A DNA stretch of 64,000 nucleotides from an uncultured Hydrogenophaga sp. (GCF_958439165.1 NZ_OY288119.1:1-64000), one strand, 5' to 3'; counted from the stretch's first letter, positions 1 through 9,263 are shown. Notes: generated by a model from the sequence alone, not told the origin. Numbers and translations are program-made.

Positions 1-1
1 C

Positions 2-316
2 AAGATGGTCCACCTGTCGCGCGGCGAAGCCGAGCAGTTCTACGCCGTCCACAAGGCCCGCCCCTTCTTCAAGGACCTGGTGGACTTCATGATCTCCGGC
101 CCGGTGATGATCCAGGCCCTGGAAGGTGAAGGCGCCATCGCCAAGAACCGCGACCTGATGGGCGCCACCGATCCCAAGAAGGCTGCTCCCGGCACCATCC
201 GCGCCGACTTCGCCGACAGCATCGACGCCAACGCCGTGCACGGCTCCGACGCCCCCGAAACCGCAGCCCAGGAAGTGGCCTTCTTCTTCCCCGGCATGAA
301 CGTGTACTCGCGCTGA
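2..316 (+). CDS. ndk: Nucleoside diphosphate kinase, C-terminal part (truncated by window edge)
   Basis: Transfers the gamma-phosphate from ATP to nucleoside diphosphates through a phospho-histidine, balancing NTP and dNTP pools in the cytosol. The reading frame is open from base 2. It shows the family core: an F-F-K-D-L-V stretch, the GPVM segment, the GATDP(K/A) loop, and the catalytic histidine in NAVHGSD near the C-terminus, then an E-V-A-F-F-F end. By comparison with the usual length of about 141 residues, roughly 37 N-terminal residues lie upstream of the window. The gene stops 22 nt before rlmN, an order common in betaproteobacteria, and probably shares its transcript. The internal ATG at base 5 is not the true start. 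Confidence 0.95.
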   Translation, partial: KMVHLSRGEAEQFYAVHKARPFFKDLVDFMISGPVMIQALEGEGAIAKNRDLMGATDPKKAAPGTIRADFADSIDANAVHGSDAPETAAQEVAFFFPGMNVYSR

Positions 317-338
317 TCGGCGCGCAGACCATGGCGCC

Positions 339-1478
339 ATGACGGTCAATCTGCTCGACTTCGACCTCGACGGGTTGACCGCCTTTTGCGAGCGGCTGGG
401 CGAAAAGCGTTTCCGCGCCGTCCAGCTGTTCCGCTGGATTCACCAGAAGGGTGAGTCCGACCCCTCCCGCATGACCGACCTCGCGAAAAGCCTTCGCGAA
501 AAGCTGCCCTCCGCCGCTTCGGTCCAGACCTTGCCGGTGCTCTCGCGCCAGGACTCGGCCGACGGCACCATCAAGTGGCTGTTCGATGTGGGCGACGGCA
601 ACGCCGTCGAGACGGTGTTCATTCCCGAAGACGACCGCGGCACGCTCTGCGTTTCATCGCAGGCCGGGTGTGCCGTGGGTTGCCGCTTCTGCTCCACCGG
701 GCATCAGGGTTTTTCGCGCAATCTCACCACCGGCGAGATCCTGGCCCAGCTGTGGCAGGCCGAGTTCTTCCTGCGCAGCCACCTCAAATCGAGCGAACGC
801 GTGATCACCAACGTGGTCATGATGGGCATGGGCGAGCCGCTCCAGAACTACAACGCGCTGGTGCCCGCACTGCGCGTCATGCTGGACGATCACGCCTACG
901 GGCTGTCGCGCCGCCGGGTGACGGTGTCCACCTCCGGCGTGGTCCCCATGATGGAACGCCTGGCCGCTGATGTGCCGGTGGCACTGGCCGTGTCGCTGCA
1001 TGCACCCAACGACCCGTTGCGCGATTCCCTGGTGCCGCTCAACCGCAAGTACCCGCTGGCCGAGCTGCTGGATGCCTGCCTGAATTACCTGCCTGCGGCG
1101 CCGCGCGACTTCATCACGTTCGAATACTGCATGCTGGACGGCGTCAACGACACGCCCGACCACGCCCGCGAACTGCTCGAACTCGTGCGCCAGCACGGGG
1201 AACGCGGTGTGCCCTGCAAGATCAATCTGATACCGTTCAACCCGTTTCCGGATTCCGGCCTGCGCTGTTCACCTCGCCCGGTGGTCCTGCAGTTTGCCCG
1301 GATCCTGAACGACGGTGGTCTGGTGACCACGGTTCGCAAGACCCGCGGCGACGACATCGACGCGGCCTGCGGCCAGCTCGCCGGCGACGTGCTCGACCGC
1401 ACCGATGCCGCGCGACGGCTGGCCCGGATGCGCACCGAGACCACAGCCCCCATCCGCATCGTCCGACCCGGCAGTTGA
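339..1478 (+). CDS. rlmN: Dual-specificity 23S rRNA/tRNA adenine-C2 methyltransferase RlmN
   Basis: Radical-SAM enzyme that methylates C2 of A2503 in 23S rRNA and of A37 in a subset of tRNAs. The 379-residue product has the N-terminal RNA-binding region and then a radical-SAM barrel with the C-x3-C-x2-C cluster at Cys111, Cys115 and Cys118. The two catalytic cysteines expected from the E. coli enzyme are present: Cys104 in TLCVSSQ and Cys344 in DDIDAACGQ. A GEPLQNY motif (MGMGEPLQNY) also fits. It starts at the ATG 22 nt after ndk and is followed by pilW 15 nt downstream, so the genes look co-transcribed. Nothing is missing. Confidence 0.97.
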   Translation: MTVNLLDFDLDGLTAFCERLGEKRFRAVQLFRWIHQKGESDPSRMTDLAKSLREKLPSAASVQTLPVLSRQDSADGTIKWLFDVGDGNAVETVFIPEDDRGTLCVSSQAGCAVGCRFCSTGHQGFSRNLTTGEILAQLWQAEFFLRSHLKSSERVITNVVMMGMGEPLQNYNALVPALRVMLDDHAYGLSRRRVTVSTSGVVPMMERLAADVPVALAVSLHAPNDPLRDSLVPLNRKYPLAELLDACLNYLPAAPRDFITFEYCMLDGVNDTPDHARELLELVRQHGERGVPCKINLIPFNPFPDSGLRCSPRPVVLQFARILNDGGLVTTVRKTRGDDIDAACGQLAGDVLDRTDAARRLARMRTETTAPIRIVRPGS

Positions 1479-1493
1479 TTTGAAAAGACAGGC

Positions 1494-2324
1494 ATGACCC
1501 ACAGCACACGCGGCTCCTTTCCCTTCTTTCGACCCGTCCTGCTGCTGGGCAGCGTGTGGCTCGCCCTGCTGACCGGTTGTGCGCAGAACCCTTCGGCGAT
1601 TCCGCCCGTAGGCACGTCGATCGAGCCGGTGACGGCCTCGGACGAGCCGGACGCCCGGCGCCGCGCCCGCATACGCCTCGAACTGGCGGCCAGCTATTTC
1701 GGACAAGGTCAGGACACCGTGGCGCTCGACGAGATCAAGCTCTCGCTGGTGGCCGACCCGACCTACGCAGACGCGCACGCACTGCGCGGTCTGGTCTATT
1801 CCCGCATGAACGAACTGGGCCTGGCCGAAGCCAGCTTCCAGCGGGCGCTGCAGCTCAACCCGCGCGACGCCAACGTGGCCCACAACTACGGCGTCTTCCT
1901 GTGCGACCAGCGCCGCTATCCGGCTTCGTTCGAGATGTTCAGCCGCGCCATGGCCAGCCCCACCTACGGCGGGCGTGCGCGCACCCTGCTCGCGCAAGGC
2001 GTGTGCCAGCTCAGGGCGGGGCAGCTCCAGGATGCCGAGGCCAGCCTGGCGCGCTCCTACGAACTGGACCCTGGCAATCCGATTGCCGCCTACAACCTGG
2101 CCTCGTTGCTGTACCGGCGGGGGGAGTTGCCCCGATCCCAGTTCATCATCCGGCGGGTGAACAATTCCGACCTGGCCAATTCCGAGACGCTGTGGCTGGG
2201 CATCAAGGTCGAGCGCAAGCTCTCCAACCTCGATGCAGCCCGCCAGCTCGCGCAGCAGCTGTCCCGCCGTTATCCGGAGTCGACCCAGTGGGCGGCTTAT
2301 CAGAGGGGTGCATTCGATGAGTGA
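1494..2324 (+). CDS. pilW: Type IV pilus biogenesis/stability lipoprotein PilW (PilF-type)
   Basis: Outer-membrane pilotin-like lipoprotein that stabilises or targets the PilQ secretin for type IV pili. The 276-residue product begins with a hydrophobic signal ending in the lipobox L-T-G-C (Cys29), followed by tetratricopeptide repeats: an AxAHxLRGLVYxxxxELGLAEASFQRAL unit and an N-P-R-D-A-N-V-A-H-N-Y-G unit are clear. Its position between rlmN and rodZ/ispG is the usual one in proteobacteria. It overlaps the proposed rodZ start by 8 nt, which suggests translational coupling. pilU elsewhere in the window (25.8 kb) is consistent with a complete type IV pilus system in this organism. Confidence 0.92.
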   Translation: MTHSTRGSFPFFRPVLLLGSVWLALLTGCAQNPSAIPPVGTSIEPVTASDEPDARRRARIRLELAASYFGQGQDTVALDEIKLSLVADPTYADAHALRGLVYSRMNELGLAEASFQRALQLNPRDANVAHNYGVFLCDQRRYPASFEMFSRAMASPTYGGRARTLLAQGVCQLRAGQLQDAEASLARSYELDPGNPIAAYNLASLLYRRGELPRSQFIIRRVNNSDLANSETLWLGIKVERKLSNLDAARQLAQQLSRRYPESTQWAAYQRGAFDE

Positions 2325-3321
2325 GACGCAACAGCCCGAAGCCGCAGGGCAGGGCGGGGCGGCTGAGAGCAGCCCGTTGCTGCTGAAACAGGCCCGTGAG
2401 GCCGCCGGCCTGCATGTGGCAGCGCTGGCTGCTGCGCTGAAGGTGCCGGTGCGCAAGCTGGAGGACCTGGAGGCCGGCCGTTTCGACCGCCTGCCCGACA
2501 TGACGTTTGCGCGTGCGCTGGCCTCCAGTGCCTGCCGCCACCTCAAGATAGACCCGGCTCCGGTTCTGGCGCAGCTGCCGGCGGCTGCCCGGCCAGCGCT
2601 CGGCCCGTCCGGGACGGCGCTGAACGCGCCGTTCCAGGGCGGCGCGGACCCTGTTCCTTTCAACCCGGCCGGCTGGCTGTCCCGGCCTGCGGTGCTGGCG
2701 GCCATCGCGCTGCTGCTGGGCGCGCTGGTGATCGTTTTCCTGCCCAGGGCCGAGGAGACCGCTGCTCCGGTCTGGGGCGAGGCCGCACAGCCGCCGGCCC
2801 AGGTGCCGGTGGCCACCCCAGCCGTGGCGGCCGATGGAACTGCACCAGGTAGCCTTGCAGCATCGGCGACAGCGCCAACGGTCGATCCGGCTCCGGGTGC
2901 CACCGCCGACCCGGCAGCCTCCGGCTCTTCGGCGCTCTCCACGGCGCCTGTCTCGTCCCTGGGTTCTGCCGGCGCGGCGCCAACGCCGGCTGCTGCAACG
3001 GTAGCTGCCACCCCGCCTGCTGCCACCCCTGCGCCTTCCGCCCCTGCCGTCCAGCCCGCTCCCGTCGCTGCGGCCGCTGCTGCCGCACCGGTGATGGCCG
3101 TCGCGGCCCGTGCAGAAACCTGGATCGAGGTCACCACCCCGGCCGGCGAGACGGTGGTGCGTCGCCTGCTCACCGCCGGTGAATCCATGGAAGTCAACCG
3201 CGCGCCGCCCTATGCCGTGGTGATCGGGCGTGCCGATGCGGCGCGCGTCACCCTGCGCGGCCAGGCATTCGACCTGCCGCCCCCGTCGCCCAATGGCGTG
3301 GCCCGCTTCGAGGTGAAATGA
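2317..3321 (+). CDS. rodZ: Cytoskeleton protein RodZ (HTH + TM + DUF4115)
   Basis: Membrane-anchored partner of MreB in rod-shape maintenance. The order of parts is diagnostic: a cytoplasmic helix-turn-helix domain at about residues 20-90, one transmembrane helix at about 124-142, a long low-complexity Ala/Pro/Thr linker at about 145-255, and a C-terminal periplasmic beta domain (W-I-E-V-T start, about 265-334). I chose the ATG at 2317 (MSETQQP), which overlaps the end of pilW by 8 nt. The frame is also open upstream to 2233, but that stretch lies inside pilW coding sequence and has no domain. It overlaps ispG by 4 nt (ATGA). Length is 334 residues, similar to E. coli RodZ. Confidence 0.88.
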   Translation: MSETQQPEAAGQGGAAESSPLLLKQAREAAGLHVAALAAALKVPVRKLEDLEAGRFDRLPDMTFARALASSACRHLKIDPAPVLAQLPAAARPALGPSGTALNAPFQGGADPVPFNPAGWLSRPAVLAAIALLLGALVIVFLPRAEETAAPVWGEAAQPPAQVPVATPAVAADGTAPGSLAASATAPTVDPAPGATADPAASGSSALSTAPVSSLGSAGAAPTPAAATVAATPPAATPAPSAPAVQPAPVAAAAAAAPVMAVAARAETWIEVTTPAGETVVRRLLTAGESMEVNRAPPYAVVIGRADAARVTLRGQAFDLPPPSPNGVARFEVK

Positions 3322-4604
3322 GCATGACCGATCCTCTCATCACCGACCGCGCCTGCCAGCCCATCCCGTTGTTCCAGACGCCGGTCCGCCGCACGCGGCA
3401 GGGCATCGTGCGCTGGGGAGACCATGTGGTCACGGTCGGGGGCAATGCACCGGTTCGCGTGCAGTCCATGACCAACACCGACACCGCCGATGCCATCGGT
3501 ACCGCCATCCAGGTCAAGGAGCTGGCGCAGGCCGGCTCCGAGCTGGTGCGCATCACGGTGAACAACGACGAGGCCGCCCGAGCCGTCCCGCACATCCGCG
3601 AGCAGCTGGACCGCATGGGCGTGCCGGTGCCGCTGATCGGCGATTTCCATTACAACGGTCACCGCCTCCTCACCGACCATCCGGCCTGTGCCGAGGCGCT
3701 CTCCAAATACCGCATCAACCCCGGCAACGTCGGTCGCGGCGACAAGGGCGACCGGCAGTTTGCGCAGATGGTCGAGATCGCTGCCCGGCACGACAAGCCG
3801 ATCCGCATCGGTGTGAACTGGGGCAGCCTGGACCAGGACCTGCTCGCCCGACTGATGGACGAGAACGCTGGCCGTGCCCAGCCGTGGGACGCCCGGCAGG
3901 TGATGTACGAAGCCCTGATCACGTCGGCCATTTCATCGGCCCGCCGCGCCGAGGAGATCGGACTCCACGGTGACCAGATCGTGCTGTCGTGCAAGGTCAG
4001 CGCGGTCCAGGACCTGATTTCGGTCTACCAGGCGCTGGCCACGCGTTGCGACTACGCCCTGCACCTGGGCCTGACCGAGGCCGGCATGGGCACCAAGGGT
4101 GCAGTGGCTTCCACCGCCGCGCTGTCGGTGCTGCTGCAGCAGGGCATCGGCGACACCATCCGCATATCGCTCACGCCGCAGCCGGGCGAGTCGCGCACCC
4201 AGGAGGTGCTGGTGGGGCTGGAGATCCTGCAGGCGCTCGGTCTGCGGACCTTCGTGCCGGCCGTCACTGCCTGCCCGGGCTGTGGCCGCACCACCAGCAC
4301 CACCTTCCAGGAACTGGCCAAGCAGATCGACGACTACCTGCGGGCCTCGATGCCGGTCTGGCGCGAGCGCTACCCGGGCGTCGAGAACCTGAAGGTGGCC
4401 GTCATGGGCTGCATCGTCAATGGACCGGGCGAGAGCAAGCATGCCGACATCGGCATCAGCCTGCCCGGCACCGGCGAAGCCCCGGCAGCACCGGTCTTTA
4501 TCGACGGGCAGAAAGCCCTGACCCTGCGCGGCGAGGGCATCGCCCGCGAATTCCAGACCATCGTCGACAACTACATCGAAAAACGCTTCGGCGCGGCCGC
4601 CTGA
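3318..4604 (+). CDS. ispG: (E)-4-hydroxy-3-methylbut-2-enyl-diphosphate synthase
   Basis: Iron-sulfur enzyme of the MEP (non-mevalonate) isoprenoid pathway; it reduces methylerythritol cyclodiphosphate to HMBPP using flavodoxin or ferredoxin electrons. The 428-residue product has the TIM-barrel half with R-V-Q-S-M-T-N-T-D-T and the C-terminal [4Fe-4S] domain with ligands Cys319 and Cys322 in CPGCGRT and Cys365 in MGCIVNGPGE. The last of these motifs also carries the conserved Glu. The start codon overlaps the rodZ stop (ATGA), and a second ATG lies 6 nt further on. The rodZ-ispG-hisS order matches many beta- and gammaproteobacteria. Confidence 0.97.
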   Translation: MSMTDPLITDRACQPIPLFQTPVRRTRQGIVRWGDHVVTVGGNAPVRVQSMTNTDTADAIGTAIQVKELAQAGSELVRITVNNDEAARAVPHIREQLDRMGVPVPLIGDFHYNGHRLLTDHPACAEALSKYRINPGNVGRGDKGDRQFAQMVEIAARHDKPIRIGVNWGSLDQDLLARLMDENAGRAQPWDARQVMYEALITSAISSARRAEEIGLHGDQIVLSCKVSAVQDLISVYQALATRCDYALHLGLTEAGMGTKGAVASTAALSVLLQQGIGDTIRISLTPQPGESRTQEVLVGLEILQALGLRTFVPAVTACPGCGRTTSTTFQELAKQIDDYLRASMPVWRERYPGVENLKVAVMGCIVNGPGESKHADIGISLPGTGEAPAAPVFIDGQKALTLRGEGIAREFQTIVDNYIEKRFGAAA

Positions 4605-4628
4605 GCCCCGACCGGACCCCATTTCCCC

Positions 4629-5918
4629 ATGGCCGAGAAACTGACCGCCGTCAAAGGCATGAACGACATTGCCCCTCCACAGTCTGCGCACTGGGAGTGG
4701 CTGGAAGACCAGCTGCGAAGCCTCATGGCCGGCTACGGTTACCGCAACCTGCGGACCCCGATCGTGGAGCCGACCGCCCTCTTCGTGCGCGGGCTGGGCG
4801 AGGTGACCGACATCGTCGAGAAGGAGATGTACTCTTTCGAGGACAAGCTGAACGGCGAACATCTGACCCTGCGGCCCGAGAACACCGCCGGCGTGGTGCG
4901 GGCTGCGCAGGAGCACGCGCTGCTGTACGACGGCCCGAAGCGCCTGTACTACATGGGGCCGATGTTCCGCCATGAGCGGCCCCAGCGCGGCCGCTACCGG
5001 CAGTTTCACCAGTTCGGCGCGGAGGCTCTGGGCTTTGCCGGCCCGGACGTCGACGCCGAGCTGATCGTGATGGCCTGCGACCTGTGGGCAGCGCTGGGTC
5101 TGGAAGGCATTGCGCTGGAGATCAACAGCCTCGGCCAGCCGGCCGAGCGCCTGGCCCACCGGCAGGCGCTGATCGCCTACCTGGAGGCCCGCGTCGACCA
5201 GCTGGACGAGGACGCCCGACGACGTCTGCACAGCAATCCGCTGCGCATCCTCGACACCAAGAACCCGGCCATGCAGGAACTGGTGAACGCCGCCCCCCGC
5301 CTGATGGACCACCTCGGGGCGGAGTCGCTGGCCCATTTCGAACGGTTGAAATCGCTGCTGGATGCGCACGGCGTCACGTACCGGGTCAATCCCCGGCTGG
5401 TGCGCGGCATGGACTACTACAACCTGTCGGTGTTCGAGTTCGTCACCACGCAGCTGGGCTCCCAGGGCACGGTCTGTGCGGGCGGGCGTTACGACGGCCT
5501 GTTCGAGCAGATCGGTGGCAAGGCCGCACCGGCCGTGGGCTGGGCGCTGGGCATGGAGCGCATCCTCGAGCTGCTCAAGGAGCAGGGGCGGCTGCCGCAG
5601 GCTCCGGTGCCGGACGTCTATGCCGTCGTGCCGGACGCAGCAGCCATGGACCGCGTGATGCCGGTGCTGCGCGGGTTGCGGTTGCGTGGCTTGAAGGTGC
5701 AGATGCACGCGGCCGGACCGGAGGGCATGGGCAGCATGAAGTCCCAGTTCAAGAAGGCCGACGGCAGCGGTGCCCGCATGGCACTGATCTTCGGCGAGCA
5801 GGAGCTGGCCGAGGGCCGGGTGGCGGTCAAGACGCTGCGGGGTGAACGCACCGAAGGCGGGCAGCAGCTGGTCGCGCTGTCCGACCTGGATGCCCTCGCA
5901 CTGGCGCTGCGCAGCTGA
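4629..5918 (+). CDS. hisS: Histidyl-tRNA synthetase
   Basis: Class II aminoacyl-tRNA synthetase that charges tRNA-His. The 429-residue protein begins with the typical KLTAVKGMNDI segment, has class II motif 2 (R-H-E-R-P-Q-x-G-R-Y-R-Q-F-H-Q, about residues 115-130), the histidine-specific motif LVRGMDYY, and the C-terminal anticodon-binding domain. The leader (GACCCCATTTCCCC) has no Shine-Dalgarno sequence. A catalytic paralogue without the anticodon domain, hisZ, lies 7.3 kb downstream, so database names may be confused; the two are distinct by length and by the C-terminal domain. Confidence 0.97.
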   Translation: MAEKLTAVKGMNDIAPPQSAHWEWLEDQLRSLMAGYGYRNLRTPIVEPTALFVRGLGEVTDIVEKEMYSFEDKLNGEHLTLRPENTAGVVRAAQEHALLYDGPKRLYYMGPMFRHERPQRGRYRQFHQFGAEALGFAGPDVDAELIVMACDLWAALGLEGIALEINSLGQPAERLAHRQALIAYLEARVDQLDEDARRRLHSNPLRILDTKNPAMQELVNAAPRLMDHLGAESLAHFERLKSLLDAHGVTYRVNPRLVRGMDYYNLSVFEFVTTQLGSQGTVCAGGRYDGLFEQIGGKAAPAVGWALGMERILELLKEQGRLPQAPVPDVYAVVPDAAAMDRVMPVLRGLRLRGLKVQMHAAGPEGMGSMKSQFKKADGSGARMALIFGEQELAEGRVAVKTLRGERTEGGQQLVALSDLDALALALRS

Positions 5919-5945
5919 TTCTCCCGGGCCGCATGCCGGCCCACC

Positions 5946-5951
5946 TACAAT
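5946..5951 (+). promoter_or_regulatory. Candidate -10 element before yfgM
   Basis: TACAAT lies in the 96-nt gap between hisS and the yfgM start, about 63 nt before the ATG. It resembles a sigma-70 -10 hexamer and stands out against a very GC-rich background. I see no convincing -35 sequence, so this is a suggestion only. Confidence 0.3.
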
Positions 5952-6014
5952 CCCGTGCTCTGCCGCACCCGAGCGGCACAGTTCCCCGACACGAATTCCC
6001 TCCATCCCGCTTCC

Positions 6015-6689
6015 ATGGCCAAACACCTCGACCTCGAAGAGCAGGAACAGCTCGATCAGATCAAACACTTCTGGTCCAAGTACGGCAATGCCATCACCTG
6101 GGTCCTGATCGTGGTGCTCGGTGGCTTCGCCGCCTGGAACGGCTGGAACTGGTGGCAGCGCAGCCAGTCGGCCAAGGCGTCGGCACTGCACACCGAAATC
6201 GAGCGTGCCGCCCAGGCCAGGGACACTGCCCGGCTGGATGCAGCACTGACCGACATGCAGGCCCGTTTTGCCGGTACCGCTTTCGCCGGCCAGGCCACGC
6301 TGCTGGCGGCCAAGACCCGGTTCGAGGCCGGTCAGGCCGACCAGGCCCGTGCCGCACTCGACTGGCTGGTGAAGAACAGCAAGGACGAGGCGTACCAATC
6401 CATCGCCCGCCTGCGGCTGGCCGGTATCGACATCGACGCCGGTGAGCTGGACCGGGCCATCCGCACCCTGGAAGCGCCGTTCCCTGCCGCGTTCGACGCC
6501 ATGGCCGCCGACCGCCGTGGCGACGCGCTGCTGGCCAAGGGTGATGCGGCCGGCGCCAAGGCCCAGTTCGAAAAAGCCTGGGCCGGCCTGAGCGCCGACA
6601 CCGAGTACCGCCGCCTGGTCGAGGTCAAGCTGGCCTCGCTGGGCGTTGACAAGTCCCCGGCCGCCAGCCAGGAGAGCCGCCCGTCATGA
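6015..6689 (+). CDS. yfgM: YfgM-type tetratricopeptide-like membrane protein
   Basis: Ancillary protein of the Sec translocon and periplasmic chaperone network in E. coli, where it works with PpiD. The 224-residue product has a short charged cytoplasmic N-terminus (MAKHLDLEEQEQLDQIK), one transmembrane helix at about residues 24-46, and a periplasmic helical region with TPR-like repeats rich in A-x-x-x-F-E. I chose the ATG at 6015 because it gives the conserved N-terminus. The frame is open upstream to 5955 but that part has no recognisable similarity. It sits between hisS and bamB as in many proteobacteria and overlaps bamB by 4 nt. Confidence 0.85.
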   Translation: MAKHLDLEEQEQLDQIKHFWSKYGNAITWVLIVVLGGFAAWNGWNWWQRSQSAKASALHTEIERAAQARDTARLDAALTDMQARFAGTAFAGQATLLAAKTRFEAGQADQARAALDWLVKNSKDEAYQSIARLRLAGIDIDAGELDRAIRTLEAPFPAAFDAMAADRRGDALLAKGDAAGAKAQFEKAWAGLSADTEYRRLVEVKLASLGVDKSPAASQESRPS

Positions 6690-7825
6690 TCACAATGATT
6701 TCCTCCATCCGACCCTGGCGCCTGAGCGCCGGCCTGCTCGCAGCCGCAGTCCTGGCGGGCTGCTCGTCGAGTCCCAAGGCGCCCGAGCCGGCGCCGCTGG
6801 CGCCTGTGGCGGCCCTCATGGGCACCCGGCTGGCCTGGAACATCCAGGTCGGGCAGGGCTCCGAAACGCTGCAGCCGCTGGTGGTGTCGGGCCGGGTTTT
6901 TGCTGCCTCGGCGTCGGGCAACGTGCTGGCGATCGACGCGGCCACCGGCAACGTGGCCTGGCGTGTTGCCCTCGACCAGCCGCTCTCGGCCGGCGTGGGG
7001 AGCGACGGCACCACCGTGGCCGTGATCAACCGCGACAACCAGCTGATCGCTCTGCGCGACGGGCGTGAGGTGTGGCGCGTTCGCCTGTCGGCGCGCTCCT
7101 TCACCGCACCGCTGGTGGCCGGACAGCGCGTCTTCGTGCTCGGCGCCGACCGTTCGGTCACCGGTTTTGACGCGGCCAACGGTGCCCGTCTCTGGAACCA
7201 GACCCGCCCCGGCGATCCCCTGGTGCTGAGCCAGCCCGGCACCCTGCTGGCCGTGGGTGACACCCTGGTCGCCGGACTGTCCGGTCGCCTGGCCGGGCTG
7301 AATCCGGACAACGGCGCCGTCCGTTGGGAAGTGCCTGTGGCCACCGGCCGAGGCACCAACGAGGTCGAGCGTCTGGTCGACATCCTGGGGCCTGCCAGCC
7401 GCATCGGCTCCAGCGTCTGCGTGCGGGCCTACAGCGCCGCCGTGGGCTGCGTCGACGCCGACCGCGGCAGCGTGGTCTGGACCCGTCAGACATCCGGCCT
7501 GACCGGCGTCCATGGTGACGACCGCCAGATCTACGGCAGCGACGCCGACGGCCGACTGCAGGCCTTCAACCGCACCAGCGGCCAGCCGGCCTGGACGGTC
7601 GAGCGCCTCAAGTACCGCAAGCTGTCTGCTCCGCTGGCCCTGGGCCGCGTGGTGGCCTTCGGCGACAGCACCGGTCTCGTCCACCTGGTGTCCCGCGAGG
7701 ACGGCAGCGAGATGACCCGCCTGACCACCGACGGCTCGCCCATCGTGGTGGCCCCGGTCCTTGCCGGCGACGCGCTGGTGGTCCAGACCCGCAACGGCGG
7801 GCTGTACGCCTGGCGTCCCCAGTAA
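6686..7825 (+). CDS. bamB: Outer membrane protein assembly factor BamB
   Basis: Lipoprotein subunit of the BAM complex that inserts beta-barrel proteins into the outer membrane. The 379-residue product has an N-terminal signal ending in a lipobox (VLAGC-SSS), and then an eight-bladed beta-propeller made of PQQ-like repeats, visible as repeated motifs such as V-L-A-I-D-A-A-T-G-N-V-A-W-R and L-Q-A-F-N-R-T-S-G-Q-P-A-W. Its start (ATG 6686, alternative ATG at 6695) overlaps the yfgM stop. The yfgM-bamB-der order is the standard one. Confidence 0.94.
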   Translation: MITMISSIRPWRLSAGLLAAAVLAGCSSSPKAPEPAPLAPVAALMGTRLAWNIQVGQGSETLQPLVVSGRVFAASASGNVLAIDAATGNVAWRVALDQPLSAGVGSDGTTVAVINRDNQLIALRDGREVWRVRLSARSFTAPLVAGQRVFVLGADRSVTGFDAANGARLWNQTRPGDPLVLSQPGTLLAVGDTLVAGLSGRLAGLNPDNGAVRWEVPVATGRGTNEVERLVDILGPASRIGSSVCVRAYSAAVGCVDADRGSVVWTRQTSGLTGVHGDDRQIYGSDADGRLQAFNRTSGQPAWTVERLKYRKLSAPLALGRVVAFGDSTGLVHLVSREDGSEMTRLTTDGSPIVVAPVLAGDALVVQTRNGGLYAWRPQ

Positions 7826-7843
7826 GCCCCTTTCCCTCTGTTC

Positions 7844-9190
7844 ATGGCCGTCAAACCTGTCATCGCCCTGGTGGGCCGTCCCAACGTCGGCAAATCCACC
7901 CTGTTCAACCGGTTGACGGCGTCGCGCGACGCCATCGTGGCCGACTTCGCAGGCCTCACGCGGGACCGCCACTACGGCAATGGCCGGGTGGGCCGGCGCG
8001 AATACATCGTCATCGACACCGGCGGCTTCGAGCCGGACGCCGGCGAGGGCAGCATCTACCGCGAAATGGCCAAGCAGACCCGGCAGGCCGTGGCCGAGTC
8101 CGATGTGGTCATCTTCGTGGTGGACGCCCGTGCCGGTGTGAGTGCCCAGGACCACGAGATCGCCCAGTACCTGCGCCGCCTGGGCAAACCTTGCGTGCTG
8201 GTGGCCAACAAGGCCGAGGGCATGACCCAGGGCCTGCAGCTGGTCGAATTCTTCGAGCTCGGCCTGGGCGAGGTGATGCCGGTTTCCGGCGCTCACGGCC
8301 AGGGCGTGCGTTCCATGCTGGAAGGGGCGCTGGAAGCCATCCCCGGACTGCCGCCGGAGGACGAGGAAGAGCCCGAACCCGACACCCAGGTCATCCGCCT
8401 CGCCGTGGCTGGACGACCGAATGTGGGCAAGTCGACGCTCATCAACGCCTGGCTGGGCGAAGAGCGGCTGGTGGCCTTCGACATGCCGGGCACCACGCGC
8501 GATGCCATCTCGGTTCCGTTCGAGCGCCAGGGCCAGAAGTACGAACTGGTGGACACCGCAGGCATCCGCAAGAAGGGCAAGGTGTTCGAGGCGATCGAGA
8601 AGTTCTCGGTCGTCAAGACGCTGCAGGCCATCGAGAACGCCAACGTGGTCCTGCTGCTGCTGGATGCCACCCAGGGCGTGACCGATCAGGACGCCCACAT
8701 CGCCGGTTACATCCTGGAGAGCGGCAGGGCCGTGGTGCTGGCCATCAACAAGTGGGATGCGGTCGATGCGTACCAGCGCGAGCAGGTCGAGCGTCAGGTG
8801 GAACTGCGGCTGTCGTTCCTGAAGTTCGCCTCGATCCACCTGATTTCGGCGGTCAAGCGCCAGGGCCTCGGCCCGGTCTGGAAATCGATCGCTCAGGCCC
8901 ATGGTTCCGCCATGCGCAAGATGCCGACCCCCCAGCTCACTCGCCTGTTGCAGGAAGCGGTGGCATTCCAGGCGCCGCAGCGCAGCGGCATGTTCCGCCC
9001 GAAGATGCGTTACGCCCACCAGGGTGGCATGAACCCGCCGGTGATCGTGGTGCACGGCAACTCCCTCGAGCACGTGCCGGACGTGTACAAGCGCTTCCTG
9101 GAAGGCCGGTTCCGCAAGGCCTTCGACCTGGTGGGAACCCCGCTGAGGATCGAGTTCAAGACCTCCGCGAACCCCTTCAAGGACGACTGA
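7844..9190 (+). CDS. der: Ribosome biogenesis GTPase Der (EngA)
   Basis: Essential GTPase with two tandem G domains, needed for maturation of the 50S ribosomal subunit. The P-loop GRPNVGKST appears twice, at residues 11-19 and 190-198. Each is followed by its own G3 (D-T-G-G, D-T-A-G) and G4 (N-K-A-E, N-K-W-D) motif; the C-terminal KH-like RNA-binding domain follows, ending near P-F-K-D-D. Length is 448 residues, normal for the family. The leader is pyrimidine-rich with no Shine-Dalgarno sequence. Transcription probably continues from bamB. Confidence 0.97.
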   Translation: MAVKPVIALVGRPNVGKSTLFNRLTASRDAIVADFAGLTRDRHYGNGRVGRREYIVIDTGGFEPDAGEGSIYREMAKQTRQAVAESDVVIFVVDARAGVSAQDHEIAQYLRRLGKPCVLVANKAEGMTQGLQLVEFFELGLGEVMPVSGAHGQGVRSMLEGALEAIPGLPPEDEEEPEPDTQVIRLAVAGRPNVGKSTLINAWLGEERLVAFDMPGTTRDAISVPFERQGQKYELVDTAGIRKKGKVFEAIEKFSVVKTLQAIENANVVLLLLDATQGVTDQDAHIAGYILESGRAVVLAINKWDAVDAYQREQVERQVELRLSFLKFASIHLISAVKRQGLGPVWKSIAQAHGSAMRKMPTPQLTRLLQEAVAFQAPQRSGMFRPKMRYAHQGGMNPPVIVVHGNSLEHVPDVYKRFLEGRFRKAFDLVGTPLRIEFKTSANPFKDD

Positions 9191-9192
9191 TA

Positions 9193-9212
9193 TACCCCCC
9201 GTGAACGGGGTA
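9193..9212 (+). other. Small inverted repeat upstream of hfq
   Basis: TACCCC (9193-9198) and GGGGTA (9207-9212) form a 6-bp stem with an 8-nt loop directly after the der stop codon. There is no T-tract, so it could be a weak der terminator, an operator, or part of the hfq 5' region. The sequence just after it (around 9213-9230, GGTATGGTATGTT) is the most AT-rich part of the gap and may hold the hfq promoter. Confidence 0.4.
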
Positions 9213-9263
9213 CGGGTGGTATGGTATGTTCCGCCATCCAACAACTTGAACACGGAGCATATC

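Noticed and set aside
3933..6398. An 821-codon antisense open reading frame over ispG and hisS
   Set aside because: Same reason: it is a complement-strand shadow of certain genes.
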